Origin: Microlunatus phosphovorus NM-1
GTDB lineage: Bacteria; Actinomycetota; Actinomycetes; Propionibacteriales; Propionibacteriaceae
Direction of reading: 5' to 3'
Length of the DNA: 64,000 bases
NCBI RefSeq assembly: GCF_000270245.1
Contig: NC_015635.1
Coordinates: forward strand, 2,170,001-2,234,000
Shown: in pieces, positions 17,421-27,371 of the stretch
Numbering within the stretch: position 1 is the first letter of the stretch
How the letters are laid out: every line of letters begins with the position of its first letter
Notes under the pieces: model-generated
What the model saw: only the letters and a program-made list of their open reading frames with translations
Told to the model about the DNA's origin: nothing
Databases searched by the model: none
Translations under genes and position numbers: made by a program

Positions 17421-18096
17421 CTCGATCAACGACCCAGCGGACGAGGCCGAGGATCAGCGCCCGATGGGTCTCGCTCTCGTAGGAGCGTTCATCGTGACCG
17501 AGCAGATCCACCGCTACGCGTGATCGGCCGACCCTGCGCAGCCAGACCGCGGGGTGTGTCGTGCCGTCGACGGTGTGCGTGCCCACGACCTCGGACGGTC
17601 CGAGTTGCTGGAGGTGGCAGTAGCGCTCATCGAAGACCTCGACGCTGCCACTGGAGGCAAGCCCCGAGTCCGAGAACCGGGGGTCGTCGATCGTGACGGT
17701 GATCTCAGCGGCCGGTGGGTGCCCGGAGATGCCGGGCAGCCAGATGGCCCCGATGGTCGGGGCCCATTCCGGATAGCCGCGCATCGTGGCTGGTGCAGTG
17801 TGCATGGCCAGGATTCCGATGCCGCGCTGCACGGCATGGCGGAATCCGGCGAGCGCTTCGGCGGGTACGGGCCCCGGAGGCCCGCTGCGCCAGGGGTCGC
17901 CGGCGTTCACCACCAGCAGTGACACACCGTCGAGCCGGGTCATCGCCTGATCGAGATCGTCCTCGATCGTCACGGTGAAGCCTCCCGCGGCCAGCAGCCC
18001 CGAGAGGAGGGCGCTCGTTCTCGCGAACGGATGCCACGGGTCGCGGTAACGGCCGGAGCCACTCGCGATGACGGCCTGCAGTCGGTTCACCCCCAC
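17404..18096 (-). CDS. ThuA-like domain protein
   Basis: This 230-aa protein has the glutamine-amidotransferase-like ThuA fold: SGSGRYRDPWHPF at the N-terminus, LLVVNAGDPW, GILAMHTAPATM, and a C-terminal HPAVWLRRVGRSRVAVDLLGHD. ThuA proteins are linked to trehalose or other sugar use, but the activity is mostly unknown. It converges on and overlaps the lodB-like gene and is divergent from the glycerate kinase gene. Confidence 0.75.
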   Translation of the reverse strand: MGVNRLQAVIASGSGRYRDPWHPFARTSALLSGLLAAGGFTVTIEDDLDQAMTRLDGVSLLVVNAGDPWRSGPPGPVPAEALAGFRHAVQRGIGILAMHTAPATMRGYPEWAPTIGAIWLPGISGHPPAAEITVTIDDPRFSDSGLASSGSVEVFDERYCHLQQLGPSEVVGTHTVDGTTHPAVWLRRVGRSRVAVDLLGHDERSYESETHRALILGLVRWVVDRATEAP

Positions 18097-18135
18097 ATCC
18101 TCGCAACCGGCGTCGTTCTTTCTAGACTCCCGGTC

Positions 18136-19284
18136 GTGACTACCTCAGCAACCGGCAGCCGACCATGGTCGGTGGTCTTCGCCCCCGACAGTTTCAAGGG
18201 CAGCATTCCCGCGGACGAGGTGGCGCGTGTGCTCGCCGCCGGCTGGGGGAGTGTCCGAGCCGGTGACGGCCTGATCCTCAAGCCGATGGCGGACGGAGGC
18301 GAGGGCACGCTGAACGCGTTCGAGGCAGCGGTTCCCGGAGCCTGTTGGATGCCAGTCACCGTGCCGGGGCCGGCCGGGGTCGATATCGAGTCGAGCTGGC
18401 TGTTGCTTCCGCCGACCGAGGACGCGCCTGACGGCACCGGGGTGGTGGAACTCGCCAGCACGTCGGGGATCGAACTGCTCGGATCCGATCGCCGACCGTG
18501 GACAGCGCATACCCGCGGATTCGGGCGGGCGATCGTCGCTGCGCTCGATCATGGCGTGTCGCGGCTGGTCCTCGGCATCGGCTCCAGTGCGTCGACCGAT
18601 GGGGGAATCGGCATGCTGACTGAGCTGGGGGCACGGTTCACCGGGGCCGGTGGCGCGCCGGTGCCGGACGGCGCCGAGGGTATGTCGGGTGTGCTGGCGG
18701 CAGATCTGTCCGGGCTCCGCTCACTTCCCGAGGCCGGTGTGGTGGTCCTCTGTGATGTCACGAACCCGCTCACCGGCCCTGTCGGGGCGGCCCCGGTGTT
18801 CGGTCCGCAGAAGGGACTGACCGCCGACGACATCGTCGAGGTTGACGCGGCACTCGTACGCTTGGCGCGGCTGCTTCCCGCCAACCCCAGCGATACCGGG
18901 GCGGGGGCGGCCGGCGGCGCCGGCTTCGCGCTTCTGGCCTGGGGTGCGCCACTCGTACCTGGAGCCGTAGCGGTCGGCGACCTGATCGGCCTGCCGGCGG
19001 CTATCCGCGATGCCGATCTGGTGATCACGGGCGAGGGCAGCTTTGACGGGCAGTCGGCGGCCGGCAAGGCTCCGGATCTCGTCACCCGGATCGCAGCGGC
19101 GGCGAACGTTCGGGTGGGTCTGGTGGCCGGTCGGATCGACCGTACCGCCGAACTCGGCCGATTTGCCGCGACGATGTCGCTGACCGAGTTGGCTGGCTCG
19201 GCGACAGCCGCCATGAGTTCGCCCCAGACCTGGCTGCACGAGGCCGGCCGAGCGCTGGCAAGCACGCTCGGCCGGCAGGCATGA
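18136..19284 (+). CDS. glycerate kinase
   Basis: This 382-aa enzyme of the GlxK/GarK family phosphorylates D-glycerate with ATP. Family motifs include APDSFKGSIPADEVA at the N-terminus, KPMADGGEGTL, LGIGSSASTDGGIGML and TGEGSFDGQSAAGK. GTG 18136 places the APDSFKGS motif about 15 residues in, as usual. A TAGACT hexamer lies about 10 bases upstream, so the mRNA may be leaderless. The start region overlaps the upstream end of the divergent ThuA-like gene's promoter. Confidence 0.9.
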   Translation: MTTSATGSRPWSVVFAPDSFKGSIPADEVARVLAAGWGSVRAGDGLILKPMADGGEGTLNAFEAAVPGACWMPVTVPGPAGVDIESSWLLLPPTEDAPDGTGVVELASTSGIELLGSDRRPWTAHTRGFGRAIVAALDHGVSRLVLGIGSSASTDGGIGMLTELGARFTGAGGAPVPDGAEGMSGVLAADLSGLRSLPEAGVVVLCDVTNPLTGPVGAAPVFGPQKGLTADDIVEVDAALVRLARLLPANPSDTGAGAAGGAGFALLAWGAPLVPGAVAVGDLIGLPAAIRDADLVITGEGSFDGQSAAGKAPDLVTRIAAAANVRVGLVAGRIDRTAELGRFAATMSLTELAGSATAAMSSPQTWLHEAGRALASTLGRQA

Positions 19285-19315
19285 CCTTCCATCGGGCCGT
19301 CGGACCCGACGGTGG

Positions 19316-19735
19316 TCAGCTGGTGACGTTGTGCATTCCGCCCGGCAGGTTGTCGAAGAAGCTGGACGGGATCTCGTCCTCGGGGAGCTTGACCGCGAGA
19401 ACCGGGATGGGGGCGTTGAGCAGCAGGGTCTGGCTCATGCTGCCCAGGATGGCCTTGCCGACCGGCGTGCGACGTTTGACGCCGATCACCAGGCGGGTGG
19501 CCCCGCGGGCGGCGATCTCGTCGAGGATGACGTCGGCGGGGTCATCCTTGGCCGCGGCCCGGTGGTCGATGACGGTGGCGGCGACGCCGTCAGTGTCGAT
19601 GCCGGTCAGATCCACGGTGGCGGAGCTGAGGTTGATGGCGACGAGGTCGGTGCCGAGCCGGCGAGCCTCGGCAATGCCTTCGGCTAGTGCGAGGCGACCT
19701 TCACGGTCGCCGGTGACGGCAGCGAGGATGGTCAT
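19316..19735 (-). CDS. universal stress protein (UspA family)
   Basis: This 139-aa single-domain Usp begins MTILAAVTGDREGR and ends with the ATP-type motif LVIGVKRRTPVGKAILGSMS then VLAVKLPED. Such proteins are small cytosolic dimers of unclear mechanism. It lies 43 bases after the frameshifted sugar transporter on the same strand and probably shared its transcript. Confidence 0.85.
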   Translation of the reverse strand: MTILAAVTGDREGRLALAEGIAEARRLGTDLVAINLSSATVDLTGIDTDGVAATVIDHRAAAKDDPADVILDEIAARGATRLVIGVKRRTPVGKAILGSMSQTLLLNAPIPVLAVKLPEDEIPSSFFDNLPGGMHNVTS

Positions 19736-19778
19736 GGGCTGAGCCTCTCGGGAGGTGTGGTCGGAATGACGGGCCGGT

Positions 19779-21343
19779 TCACTTGCGGTCCCAGAGGAAG
19801 CCGGCGAAGGGCAGGCGGCGAGGCAGGGACTGGTAGATCTCACCGGAGGTGAGCTCTTCTTCGAGGGCCTCCAGGGAGCGGCCGCGGGTCTCGGGGACTT
19901 CGTGCCAGAGGAAGCCGAGCATGATGACACCGATGACAGCGAACAGGAAGAACGTGTTGGTGCCGAGCGCGCCCAACAGGGTGGGGACGAACAGGGCGAG
20001 GACGCCGTTGACGGTCCAGCCGAAGAACACCGAGATGCCGATGGCCAGGCCGCGGATCGACAGCGGGAAGATCTCGGCCAGCCAGACCCAGACGGCTATG
20101 TTGAGGAAGGACTGCATCGACAACACGAACAGGGTGACCAAGATCGCGACGACGTACGGCTTGGCCGGGGATTCGTCGGGGATCAGAATGCCGGACAGAC
20201 CGACCAGGCAGTGGCAGGTCGTCGTGAGGAACAGGCCGATGAAGAAGGTCGTACGGCGGTCGAGCCGGTCCATGTTCCGCAGCGCGATGACGCCGCCGAC
20301 GACCGCGGCCAGGCCGAACAACGTGGCAGCGGCCAACGCCCTGGACTCGGTGAAGCCGGACTGCTCCAACACCCGCGGGCCGTAATACATGATCGTGTTG
20401 ATGCCGGTGAGCTGCTGGGTGACCGAGACGCCGATGCCGACGAACAGAATCCGACGCAGCCACCGGTTCGCCAGGACCTCGCCGAAGCCGAGCTTGTCGT
20501 TGCCCGCTTCCTTCTCTTCCTCAGCCACCCGTTCGACCTGGGCGAACTCGGCCAGGGCCCGTTCTTCGGAGCGGATGGTCTTGAGGATGACCAGGGCTTC
20601 GTAGAGCCGGCCCTTGTCGATCAGCCAGCGCGGGGATTCGGGCATCCGCAGCATGCCGACGAACAAGGCGATGGCGGGCAGGGCGCAGATGGCGAACATG
20701 ATCCGCCACAGGCCTTCGACGTGGCCGAGGGTGGCGTTGAGGATGGCGTTGACAGTGAAGGCGGCGAACTGGCCGGCGACGATGGCCATCTCGTTGCGGC
20801 CGGTGATGGAGCCGCGGATCTCGAACGGTGCCGCTCGGCCAGGTAGACCGGGACGACTGTGGAGGCACCGCCGACAGCGAGGCCGAGGATGGTGCGGCCG
20901 ACGACCACGACTTCGAAGCCGGGGGCGAAGACGACGAACACGACGCCGACGAAGAACATGATCGACAGCACCAGGATGGTCTTCCGGCGGCCGATGGCGT
21001 CGGAGAGTCTGCCGCCGACGAGGGCGCCGACGGCGGCGGCGAAGACTAGCGAGCTGATCACGATGCCGGTTTGGATCAGAGACAGGCCGAGCTCTTCCGA
21101 CATCGGCCCCTCAGCACCGCTGGAGACGCCGGTGTCGTAGCCGAACAGCAGGCCGCCGAAGCAGGCGACGATGGAGATCAGCCCGATCCGTTTCCGATGC
21201 GGGCCGGTGCCCAGCGGTGGGAGGGCGGTCTCGGCAGCAGAGGCGCCGTGGCCGCTCACGCGATCACCCCGACGGGTGATGCCACGCGCGGGTACTCCGG
21301 ACGAACTCGGACTCCTGGGTGGGGGGAGGTCGACATCGACCAT
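19779..21343 (-). pseudogene. MFS sugar-porter family transporter, frameshifted
   Basis: The N-terminal part (from ATG 21343) reads a sugar-porter start (FGYDTGVSSGAEGP, then GRRKTILVLS and STVVPVYLAE). The frame then breaks, and the rest (IRGSITGRNEMAIVAGQ... to DRK) continues in another frame to 19779. Adding one A between 20832 and 20833 on the plus strand restores the canonical VYLAELAP motif and a continuous protein of about 521 aa. The conserved PESPRW and PETRGRSLEALEEEL motifs are intact downstream. It is either a recent pseudogene or a sequencing error. The intact protein would be a 12-transmembrane proton-linked sugar importer. Confidence 0.85.
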
Positions 21344-21583
21344 TCCTTTCTCGGCTCCACAGATGTCACCCCTCCGGGTGGTCTGTCTAGAGGGCTCTAG
21401 TTGGGTGCGTCACACCGTACGAATCCTGCTGCCTATATGTCAATACATTCGAGCAAACAAGATTCGGATGGGAGGGGAAGTTGGCCACCAGAGAGTAAGA
21501 CGGTATTCACTAGTGGTACACCAGGGATATCCTGCGGCCAGTCGTCCCGGGCTGGCCGGGCACTGAGGAACCAAGGGGTGCGA

Positions 21584-23089
21584 ATGCCGCGCCACGTCAC
21601 GCGCCGGATGACGCGGGCAGTCCTGCTCACGGTGAGTCTGCTGCTCGCAGTGGTGGCCGGTGCCTGCTCGAGCGGGCAGCCGGAGAGCAGCTTGGACCGA
21701 GTGCAGCAGACCGGTGTTCTACGGGTCGGCACTGAGGGTACGTATTCGCCCTTCACCTTCCACGACCCGGCGACGAACAAGCTGACCGGCTACGACATCG
21801 AGATCATCACCGCCGTCGCCGACAAGATGGGTGTGCGTGCCGAGTTCGTCGAGGCGCCCTGGGACGCGCTGTTCGCCAGCTTGATGGCAGACCGGTTCGA
21901 TGTGGTCGCGAACCAGGTCACCAAGAACGCCGAGCGCGAGGCGAAATATGCGCTGAGCAACCCCTACACCTTCTCCGCGGGCGTCATCATCACCCGGACC
22001 GACGACACCAGGATCAGCTCGCTGGCGGACCTGAAGGGGCTGACCACGGCGCAGAGCTCCACCAGCAGTTGGGCCAAGGTGGCGGCCGACGCGGGCGCCA
22101 AGGTCGAGGCGGTCGAAGGCTTCGCCCAGGCGGTCGCGCTGGTCAAGCAGAAGCGCGTGGACGCAACTGTCAACGACAACTTGGCAGCCCTGGAGTACTT
22201 CAAGTCGACCGGCGACAAGGACGTGAAGATCGCGGGCGAGACCGGCGACATCAGTGAGCAGGTGTTTGCGCTCCGACCGGAGGACACTGCGCTCCGCGAC
22301 AAGATCAACACCACGCTCGACGGACTGCGCGCCGACGGCACACTGGCCGAGATCTCGAAGAAGTACTTCGACACTGATGTCTCCACCGGCAAGGCCACCG
22401 AGGAGAACAAGGACCAAGCAGGGAATCAGAGCACGTGGGAGCTGGTCAAGGCGTCGATCGGTCCGATGCTGCTGGCCACGATCAAGGCCACGATCCCGCT
22501 GACCCTGATCAGCTTCACGTTCGGGCTGGCGATCGCGCTGGTCGTCGCCCTGATGCGGTTGTCCTCGATCCCGGGACTGAGCCAGCTTGCGCGCTTCTAC
22601 ATCTCGGTGATCCGAGGAACGCCGCTGCTGGTCCAGCTCTACCTCATCTTCTTCGGGTTGCCTGCGCTCGGTCTGACCTTCAACTCGTTCACCGCCGCGG
22701 TCATCGCGTTCAGCCTGAACGTGGGTGGCTATGCGGCCGAGGTGATCCGCTCCGCGATCCTGTCCGTACCCAAGGGGCAATGGGAGGCAGCCCTGACCAT
22801 CGGCATGGGTTACACCACGACCCTGCGACGGATCATCCTGCCGCAGGCCGCCCGAACAGCGGTGCCGCCGCTGTCCAACACGTTGATCTCCCTGGTCAAG
22901 GACACCTCGTTGGCGTCGGTGGTGCTGGTCACCGAGCTGCTCCGGGTGGCACAGATCGTGGCGGCGCCGACCTTCCAGTTCTTCGCCCTGTACGGGGTCG
23001 CGGCGCTCATCTACTGGGTGATCTGCCTGGTGATGTCCTTCGTTCAGAGTCGAGTCGAGATCAGACTGGAAAGGCATGTGGCCCGATGA
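21584..23089 (+). CDS. amino-acid ABC transporter, fused binding protein and permease
   Basis: This 501-aa protein joins two components. Residues 1-28 are a lipoprotein signal ending in AGAC (Cys28). Residues 35-275 form a family-3 solute-binding domain ([17 protein letters not shown]). Residues 285-495 form a His/Glu/Gln-type permease ([22 protein letters not shown] loop [20 protein letters not shown]). Such fusions are known for polar amino-acid uptake; cystine is one candidate. ATG 21584 has AAGGGG upstream. It is divergent from the MFS gene and its stop overlaps the ATPase gene (ATGA). Confidence 0.9.
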   Translation: MPRHVTRRMTRAVLLTVSLLLAVVAGACSSGQPESSLDRVQQTGVLRVGTEGTYSPFTFHDPATNKLTGYDIEIITAVADKMGVRAEFVEAPWDALFASLMADRFDVVANQVTKNAEREAKYALSNPYTFSAGVIITRTDDTRISSLADLKGLTTAQSSTSSWAKVAADAGAKVEAVEGFAQAVALVKQKRVDATVNDNLAALEYFKSTGDKDVKIAGETGDISEQVFALRPEDTALRDKINTTLDGLRADGTLAEISKKYFDTDVSTGKATEENKDQAGNQSTWELVKASIGPMLLATIKATIPLTLISFTFGLAIALVVALMRLSSIPGLSQLARFYISVIRGTPLLVQLYLIFFGLPALGLTFNSFTAAVIAFSLNVGGYAAEVIRSAILSVPKGQWEAALTIGMGYTTTLRRIILPQAARTAVPPLSNTLISLVKDTSLASVVLVTELLRVAQIVAAPTFQFFALYGVAALIYWVICLVMSFVQSRVEIRLERHVAR

Positions 23090-23877
23090 GCGGCTTTGCA
23101 GTGTCGGAGGTAGGTCTGGAGGGCGGACGTGTGCTGCTCAGCGCGACCCAGTTGCACAAGCGGTTCGGCGACAACGAGGTGCTGAAAGGCATCGACTTCG
23201 ACGTACCGGCGGGATCGGTGTCGGTGCTGATCGGCCCCTCCGGCTCCGGCAAGACCACCGTGCTTCGATCCTTGAACGGACTGGAGTTGCCGGACTCGGG
23301 CACCGTCCGGATCGGTGATGTCTCGGTGGACTACGGTGCGCAGCCGACCAAGAAGGACGTCGCCCGGCTGCGTGCTCAAAGCGCGATGGTCTTCCAGGGA
23401 CACAACCTGTTTCCCCATCTCACGGTGCTGCAGAACGTCACCGAGGGCCCGCTGCTGGTGCAGCGCCGACCGGCGGGCGAGGTGCGTACCGAGGCGTTGG
23501 CTTTGTTGGATCGGGTCGGTCTGGCCAGCAAGGCCGAGCAGTATCCCTTCCAACTCTCCGGGGGACAGCAGCAGCGGGTGGGCATAGCCCGAGCCCTGGC
23601 CTTGCGGCCGCAGCTGATGCTGTTCGACGAGCCGACGTCCGCGCTGGATCCGGAGCTGGTCGGCGAGGTCTTGGCTGTGATGAAGGACCTGGCAGGCGAG
23701 GGCTGGACCATGGTGGTGGTCACCCACGAGATCCGTTTTGCGCAGTCGGTCGCCGACCAGGTGTTGTTCATGGACGGTGGCGTGGTCGTGGAGAGCGGTC
23801 CGCCTGAGGCGGTGCTGGAGAATCCGCAGCAGCCCCGGACTCGGACCTTCCTGCACCGCATTCTCGACCCGATCTGA
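23086..23877 (+). CDS. amino-acid ABC transporter ATP-binding protein
   Basis: This 263-aa ATPase is the energy subunit for the fused transporter just upstream. Walker A is GPSGSGKTT (50-58), the signature is [15 protein letters not shown], Walker B is [15 protein letters not shown], and the H-loop is [11 protein letters not shown]. It is GlnQ/TcyN-like. The ATG overlaps the preceding stop, giving a two-gene operon. Confidence 0.92.
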   Translation: MSGFAVSEVGLEGGRVLLSATQLHKRFGDNEVLKGIDFDVPAGSVSVLIGPSGSGKTTVLRSLNGLELPDSGTVRIGDVSVDYGAQPTKKDVARLRAQSAMVFQGHNLFPHLTVLQNVTEGPLLVQRRPAGEVRTEALALLDRVGLASKAEQYPFQLSGGQQQRVGIARALALRPQLMLFDEPTSALDPELVGEVLAVMKDLAGEGWTMVVVTHEIRFAQSVADQVLFMDGGVVVESGPPEAVLENPQQPRTRTFLHRILDPI

Positions 23878-23944
23878 GCTTCGTTTCCTGTCCTGGTCAG
23901 GCGTGGACCAGGGGCCTTGTCCCGCGCTACGTCGGGGCCGGCTC

Positions 23945-23970
23945 GTTTGCCGTTGCCGTGAGCCGGGTAT
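23945..23970 (+). promoter_or_regulatory. SigB/SigF-type promoter
   Basis: GTTT (23945-23948), 16 bases, then GGGTAT (23965-23970) match the actinobacterial SigB/SigF consensus GTTT-N14-17-GGGTA. It lies 34 bases before a 26-codon membrane-protein gene and close to a SigF-type sigma gene. Confidence 0.65.
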
Positions 23971-24003
23971 CTCCTCCGCATACCCCGACAACGAGGAGAC
24001 ATC

Positions 24004-24084
24004 ATGAACCGCGGCATCATCGGCACGATCATCGGCATTCTGGTGATCATCATCTTGGTGATCGTCATCATGCAGCTGACCTGA
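24004..24084 (+). CDS. 26-aa hydrophobic membrane peptide
   Basis: The reading frame MNRGIIGTIIGILVIIILVI continues VIMQLT and stops. It is one transmembrane helix with a two-residue cytosolic head. GAGGAGA sits seven bases before the ATG, and a SigF-type promoter precedes it. It resembles other tiny stress-induced membrane proteins of actinobacteria in form, but I do not recognise a family. Its strong signals make it a likely real gene despite its size. Confidence 0.65.
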   Translation: MNRGIIGTIIGILVIIILVIVIMQLT

Positions 24085-24166
24085 GATCGACGCTGACCTG
24101 AGATCGACCTGGGATCCGGTCCGGCCTGGCCCTTGGCCGCCGCCTTCTGATCCAGCCCGTACAGCG

Positions 24167-24199
24167 GGCCGCATCCGAGCACCATGCTCGGATGCGGCC
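24167..24199. terminator. strong 15-bp hairpin terminator
   Basis: A perfect stem of ggccgcatccgagca (24167-24181) and tgctcggatgcggcc (24185-24199) with a three-base loop lies between the small membrane-peptide gene and the convergent sigma-factor gene. It probably ends both transcripts. Confidence 0.75.
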
Positions 24200-24281
24200 T
24201 TCAGCGTCTGCTGTGGAGAGCACTCCGGTGCGCAGACCCCGGCTGGGTGGCGGGGGACACCAGCCGGGGCCTGGGTCGTTG

Positions 24282-25082
24282 TCAGGCGGCGCGCTGCTCC
24301 ATCGCCTGACGTGTGGCGGCCGAGTCGTCGGCGAGCTGCCGACGCAGCCGACTCAGCAGGCGGGAGAGGAGCCGGGACACCTGCATCTGGCTGGTCCCGA
24401 TGCGTTCGGCGATATCGGACTGCGATCGCTGTTCCCAGAAGCGCATCCGGAGCAGCTTGCGCTCCTCGGGGCTGAGCAGGGCCCAGGTCTGCTGAACCAG
24501 CAGCCGGGCATCGCAGTCATCAAATCCCGGATCGTCGACACCAGCGTGCGCGACAGGTGAGGTGGGACTGTCGAGCGGCACGGTCCGATAGCCCTGGGAT
24601 GCGCGCCGTGCCTCGCGGATGTCACTCACCGACTCGTTGAGGCTGTCAGCCAGCTCCTGGTCGGTGGGTACGCAACCATGTGCCTGCGCGATCTCCGACC
24701 ACTGTTGGGTGATCCGGACAGCCAACTGCTGGGTCTGGCGCGGTGGGCGGACCACCCATCCGTGATCTCGGAAGTGGCGCTTCAAGACGCCGCTGATGGT
24801 TGGTCCGGCGAACGGGGGGAACGCGCCCTTGTCCGGCTCGTAGCGATTGGCTGCCTCCAGCAAGGCGCACCGGGCCACCTGCTGGAGATCGTCGTCATCC
24901 TCGCCACGGCCGCGGAAGCGACGCGCGATCGTGTCGGACAGCCACAGGTGCTGCAACACGAGTTCGTCCCTGTCCTGCTGGGAGTTGTCTTGCTGAGAGT
25001 TGTCTCGTTGGTGGCTCTCCCCGGCCGGTCGGGTAGCGCCTTGGGAATCAAGGCTTCGGATAGGAATGCTTGGAGCAGACAT
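24282..25082 (-). CDS. SigB/SigF-type RNA polymerase sigma factor
   Basis: This 266-aa group 3 sigma-70 factor has region 2 (WLSDTIARRFRGRGEDDDDL, then QQVARCALLEAANRYEP), region 3 (PRQTQQLAVRITQQWSEIAQ) and region 4 (LLRMRFWEQRSQSDIAERIG then TSQMQVSRLLSRLL). This is the layout of stress and sporulation-type sigma factors. The N-terminal 45 residues include a repeated DNSQQ. The chosen ATG follows GGAGG; an upstream in-frame start at 25142 is possible. No anti-sigma or anti-anti-sigma gene is adjacent. Several nearby genes carry matching promoters. Confidence 0.88.
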   Translation of the reverse strand: MSAPSIPIRSLDSQGATRPAGESHQRDNSQQDNSQQDRDELVLQHLWLSDTIARRFRGRGEDDDDLQQVARCALLEAANRYEPDKGAFPPFAGPTISGVLKRHFRDHGWVVRPPRQTQQLAVRITQQWSEIAQAHGCVPTDQELADSLNESVSDIREARRASQGYRTVPLDSPTSPVAHAGVDDPGFDDCDARLLVQQTWALLSPEERKLLRMRFWEQRSQSDIAERIGTSQMQVSRLLSRLLSRLRRQLADDSAATRQAMEQRAA

Positions 25083-25276
25083 GCGCGTCTGACCTCCGCA
25101 ATAAAGTGGTGCTGGAGGGGTGTGGCGCGCTGTTCGACCCACCCTGAAGGAGTCTTCGAGGACTCACGTTATTGACAACGTACGGGCGTTGCAGCGAGGA
25201 GACAAGGCCTGCGCCTGGGAAAGCGGAAAGAAGTTCCAGCGCATTCTGTGCTGCCGAGAAATCTCTTCGTCGGTTT

Positions 25277-25302
25277 GTTTGGGCGACCCGAAGTCCGGGT
25301 AT
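25277..25302 (+). promoter_or_regulatory. SigB/SigF-type promoter for the SDR gene
   Basis: GTTT (25277-25280) and GGGTAT (25297-25302) are 16 bases apart, the same geometry as at 23945. The SDR start is about 100 bases downstream. Confidence 0.65.
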
Positions 25303-25405
25303 CCGCTTCTTCAAGGTGTCGAGAAGAGGCGCCTTTGGCCTGTCGGAGCTGCCCGCTCGGCAGGCCGTCTCTGCCATTGGACGCAAGCGAAGAGAGGCAT
25401 GTGCC

Positions 25406-26245
25406 ATGGGTCAGCCCGAGCAGCAGCAAGCGGTTCCCGGGATCCAGTCGGAGATGACGCCGATGCCCGACTGCGGTGAAGAGAGCTACGTGGGCACCGG
25501 CCAGCTGACCGGCAAGATCGCGGTGATCACCGGCGCGGACTCCGGCATCGGCCGGGCGGTAGCGATCGCGTACGCCCGCGAAGGCGCCGATGTGGTGATC
25601 AGCTATCTGAGTGAGGACTCCGACGCAGCCGAGGTCGAGCGCTACGTCGTGGACGCGGGGCGGCGTGCTGTGTTGATCAAGGGCGATATCGCCGATGCGC
25701 AGCATTGCCGCGATGTCATCGCGACAGCGGTCGATCAGCTGGGCGGGATCGACATCTTGGTGAGCAACGCTGCCTACCAGATGACACGCACGTCGCTGGC
25801 AGACATACCCGATGACGAATGGGATCGGACCTTCGACACGAACGTTCGGGCGATGTTCCATCTCTGCAAGGCAGCTGTGCCGCACATGAAATCGGGCTCA
25901 TCGATCATCGGCAGTTCGTCGGTGAACTCCGACATGCCCTCTCCGACGCTGGCTCCGTACGCGGCGACCAAGGCCGCAATCGCCAACTTCTGTGCGAGTC
26001 TCGCGCAGCTGCTCGGAGAGCAGGGCATCCGGGTGAACAGTGTGGCTCCTGGACCGATCTGGACGCCGCTGATCCCCAGCACGATGCCACCGGAGAAGGT
26101 GGCGAACTTCGGCAGTGACACGCCGCTGGGGCGTGCCGGTCAGCCGGCTGAGCTGGCGCCGGTCTACGTACTGCTGGCCAGCGATGCCGGCAGCTACATC
26201 TCCGGTGCGCGGGTCGCAGTGACCGGCGGACGGCCGATCCTGTGA
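25406..26245 (+). CDS. short-chain dehydrogenase/reductase, general-stress type
   Basis: This 279-aa NAD(P)-dependent SDR has TGADSGIGRAVA (cofactor site), NAA (SNAAYQ), the catalytic Ser within SSVNSD, and YxxxK (YAATK). The 35-residue N-terminal extension before the Rossmann fold (MPDCGEESYVG) is typical of the YghA/YhdF stress-SDR group. The substrate is unknown. It starts after a SigF-type promoter and is seven bases before the next gene, so the two form an operon. Confidence 0.85.
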   Translation: MGQPEQQQAVPGIQSEMTPMPDCGEESYVGTGQLTGKIAVITGADSGIGRAVAIAYAREGADVVISYLSEDSDAAEVERYVVDAGRRAVLIKGDIADAQHCRDVIATAVDQLGGIDILVSNAAYQMTRTSLADIPDDEWDRTFDTNVRAMFHLCKAAVPHMKSGSSIIGSSSVNSDMPSPTLAPYAATKAAIANFCASLAQLLGEQGIRVNSVAPGPIWTPLIPSTMPPEKVANFGSDTPLGRAGQPAELAPVYVLLASDAGSYISGARVAVTGGRPIL

Positions 26246-26252
26246 GAAGGGC

Positions 26253-26786
26253 ATGGCTGTGGAACCCTCGGAGTTGCCCGATGCCAACGCGGTGGCGAAT
26301 GACGGCCGCGACGAGACCGAGAACCAGCGGATGGACCGCAACTGGAATGAGCTGCTGCAGGAGCTCCGGGTCACTCAGACCGGGACGCAGATCCTCAGTG
26401 GCTTCATGTTGACCCTGCCTTTTCAAGCTCGCTTCGTGGCCCTGGATGAGTTCGAGCACGGGGTCTATGTCGTTCTCGTGATGCTTGCGGCGGTGACCAT
26501 CGTGCTCGGCCTGGCCCCGGTCAACCTGCACCGGGCCCTGTTCAGGCACCGTCTCAAGCCCTCGATCGTCGCGTTCGCGCATCGTGCGCTGCGTGCTCAG
26601 CTGGTCGGCGTCTCACTCATCGTGATCGGCACCGTGCTGCTCGTCTTGGATGTCGCTGTCGGCCGATGGGCCGGGGTGCTCGGCGCAGGCCTCGTGTTGG
26701 TCCTGATCGTGGTTGCGGCAGCAGTGCCGCGGATGATCGACCATGACTCGGAGGTCGGGGCAGGCGACACAGTCGGGCACGACTGA
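26253..26786 (+). CDS. DUF6328-like four-helix membrane protein
   Basis: This 177-aa protein has a charged N-terminus, the conserved stretch WNELLQELRVTQTGTQILSG, and four hydrophobic segments (about residues 50-70, 75-95, 120-140, 145-165). It looks like the actinobacterial DUF6328 family; the name is from pattern memory. The function is unknown. It is in an operon with the SDR gene and so is probably stress-induced. Confidence 0.7.
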   Translation: MAVEPSELPDANAVANDGRDETENQRMDRNWNELLQELRVTQTGTQILSGFMLTLPFQARFVALDEFEHGVYVVLVMLAAVTIVLGLAPVNLHRALFRHRLKPSIVAFAHRALRAQLVGVSLIVIGTVLLVLDVAVGRWAGVLGAGLVLVLIVVAAAVPRMIDHDSEVGAGDTVGHD

Positions 26787-26829
26787 AGGCCCAGTCCTGC
26801 GGCGATCACACCCCCGACGTGCAGAGATC

Positions 26830-26865
26830 GGTCCCATCGGCACGTGGAGCTGGACCGATGGGACC
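26830..26865 (+). terminator. 11-bp hairpin terminator
   Basis: ggtcccatcgg (26830-26840) pairs perfectly with ccgatgggacc (26855-26865). It follows the SDR/DUF6328-like operon. Confidence 0.6.
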
Positions 26866-26939
26866 TGGCCGATGTGTCACCCTAGGAGGACGCATCCGTT
26901 GGAGGGTCTGTACCCAACTGAGAGCCAGCCATACACCGA

Positions 26940-27125
26940 TTACTCCTTCGGTGTTCTGCTCGGCTCGACTGCCGCCGGATCCTCGGCCTGGGGTCGAGCC
27001 ACGGCGCCACGCTCGCGCAGGTCGGCCGCATGCCCCTCGACCTCTTCACCGGACTCGTCCTGATCGTCAGGAGCCCCCAGCCGGGTGCCCTGATCCTCGG
27101 TTGCTGACTTCTGATCTCTGCTCAT
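26940..27125 (-). CDS. small acidic hydrophilic protein
   Basis: This 61-aa protein is rich in Glu, Asp, Gln and Arg and is predicted disordered (for example GAPDDQDESGEEVEGHAADL). GGAGGCGAG before the ATG is a strong ribosome-binding site. It has no recognised domain. Composition resembles small stress or desiccation-type proteins, which is only suggestive. Confidence 0.6.
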   Translation of the reverse strand: MSRDQKSATEDQGTRLGAPDDQDESGEEVEGHAADLRERGAVARPQAEDPAAVEPSRTPKE

Positions 27126-27371
27126 CTCGCCTCCATTCAGTGGTGCAGGGCGCCGACGTGCTCAACCCTGCTCCGATGAGGACCGGCCGGTTGCCTGCCG
27201 AGCCCGATCCTCGTAGGCCGGTACCCGCCGGAGGGCCCAGTCAAACCAGGCAGGGAACGTGACCTTGTACGGTCAGCACTGGCGACAGCAGCAGACGTCG
27301 CGGGGCAGGAGCGTCTAACCTGGTGATCATGGTCCCGGGGACTGGGTCGCGGCAGCGAAGGGACATGGTCG

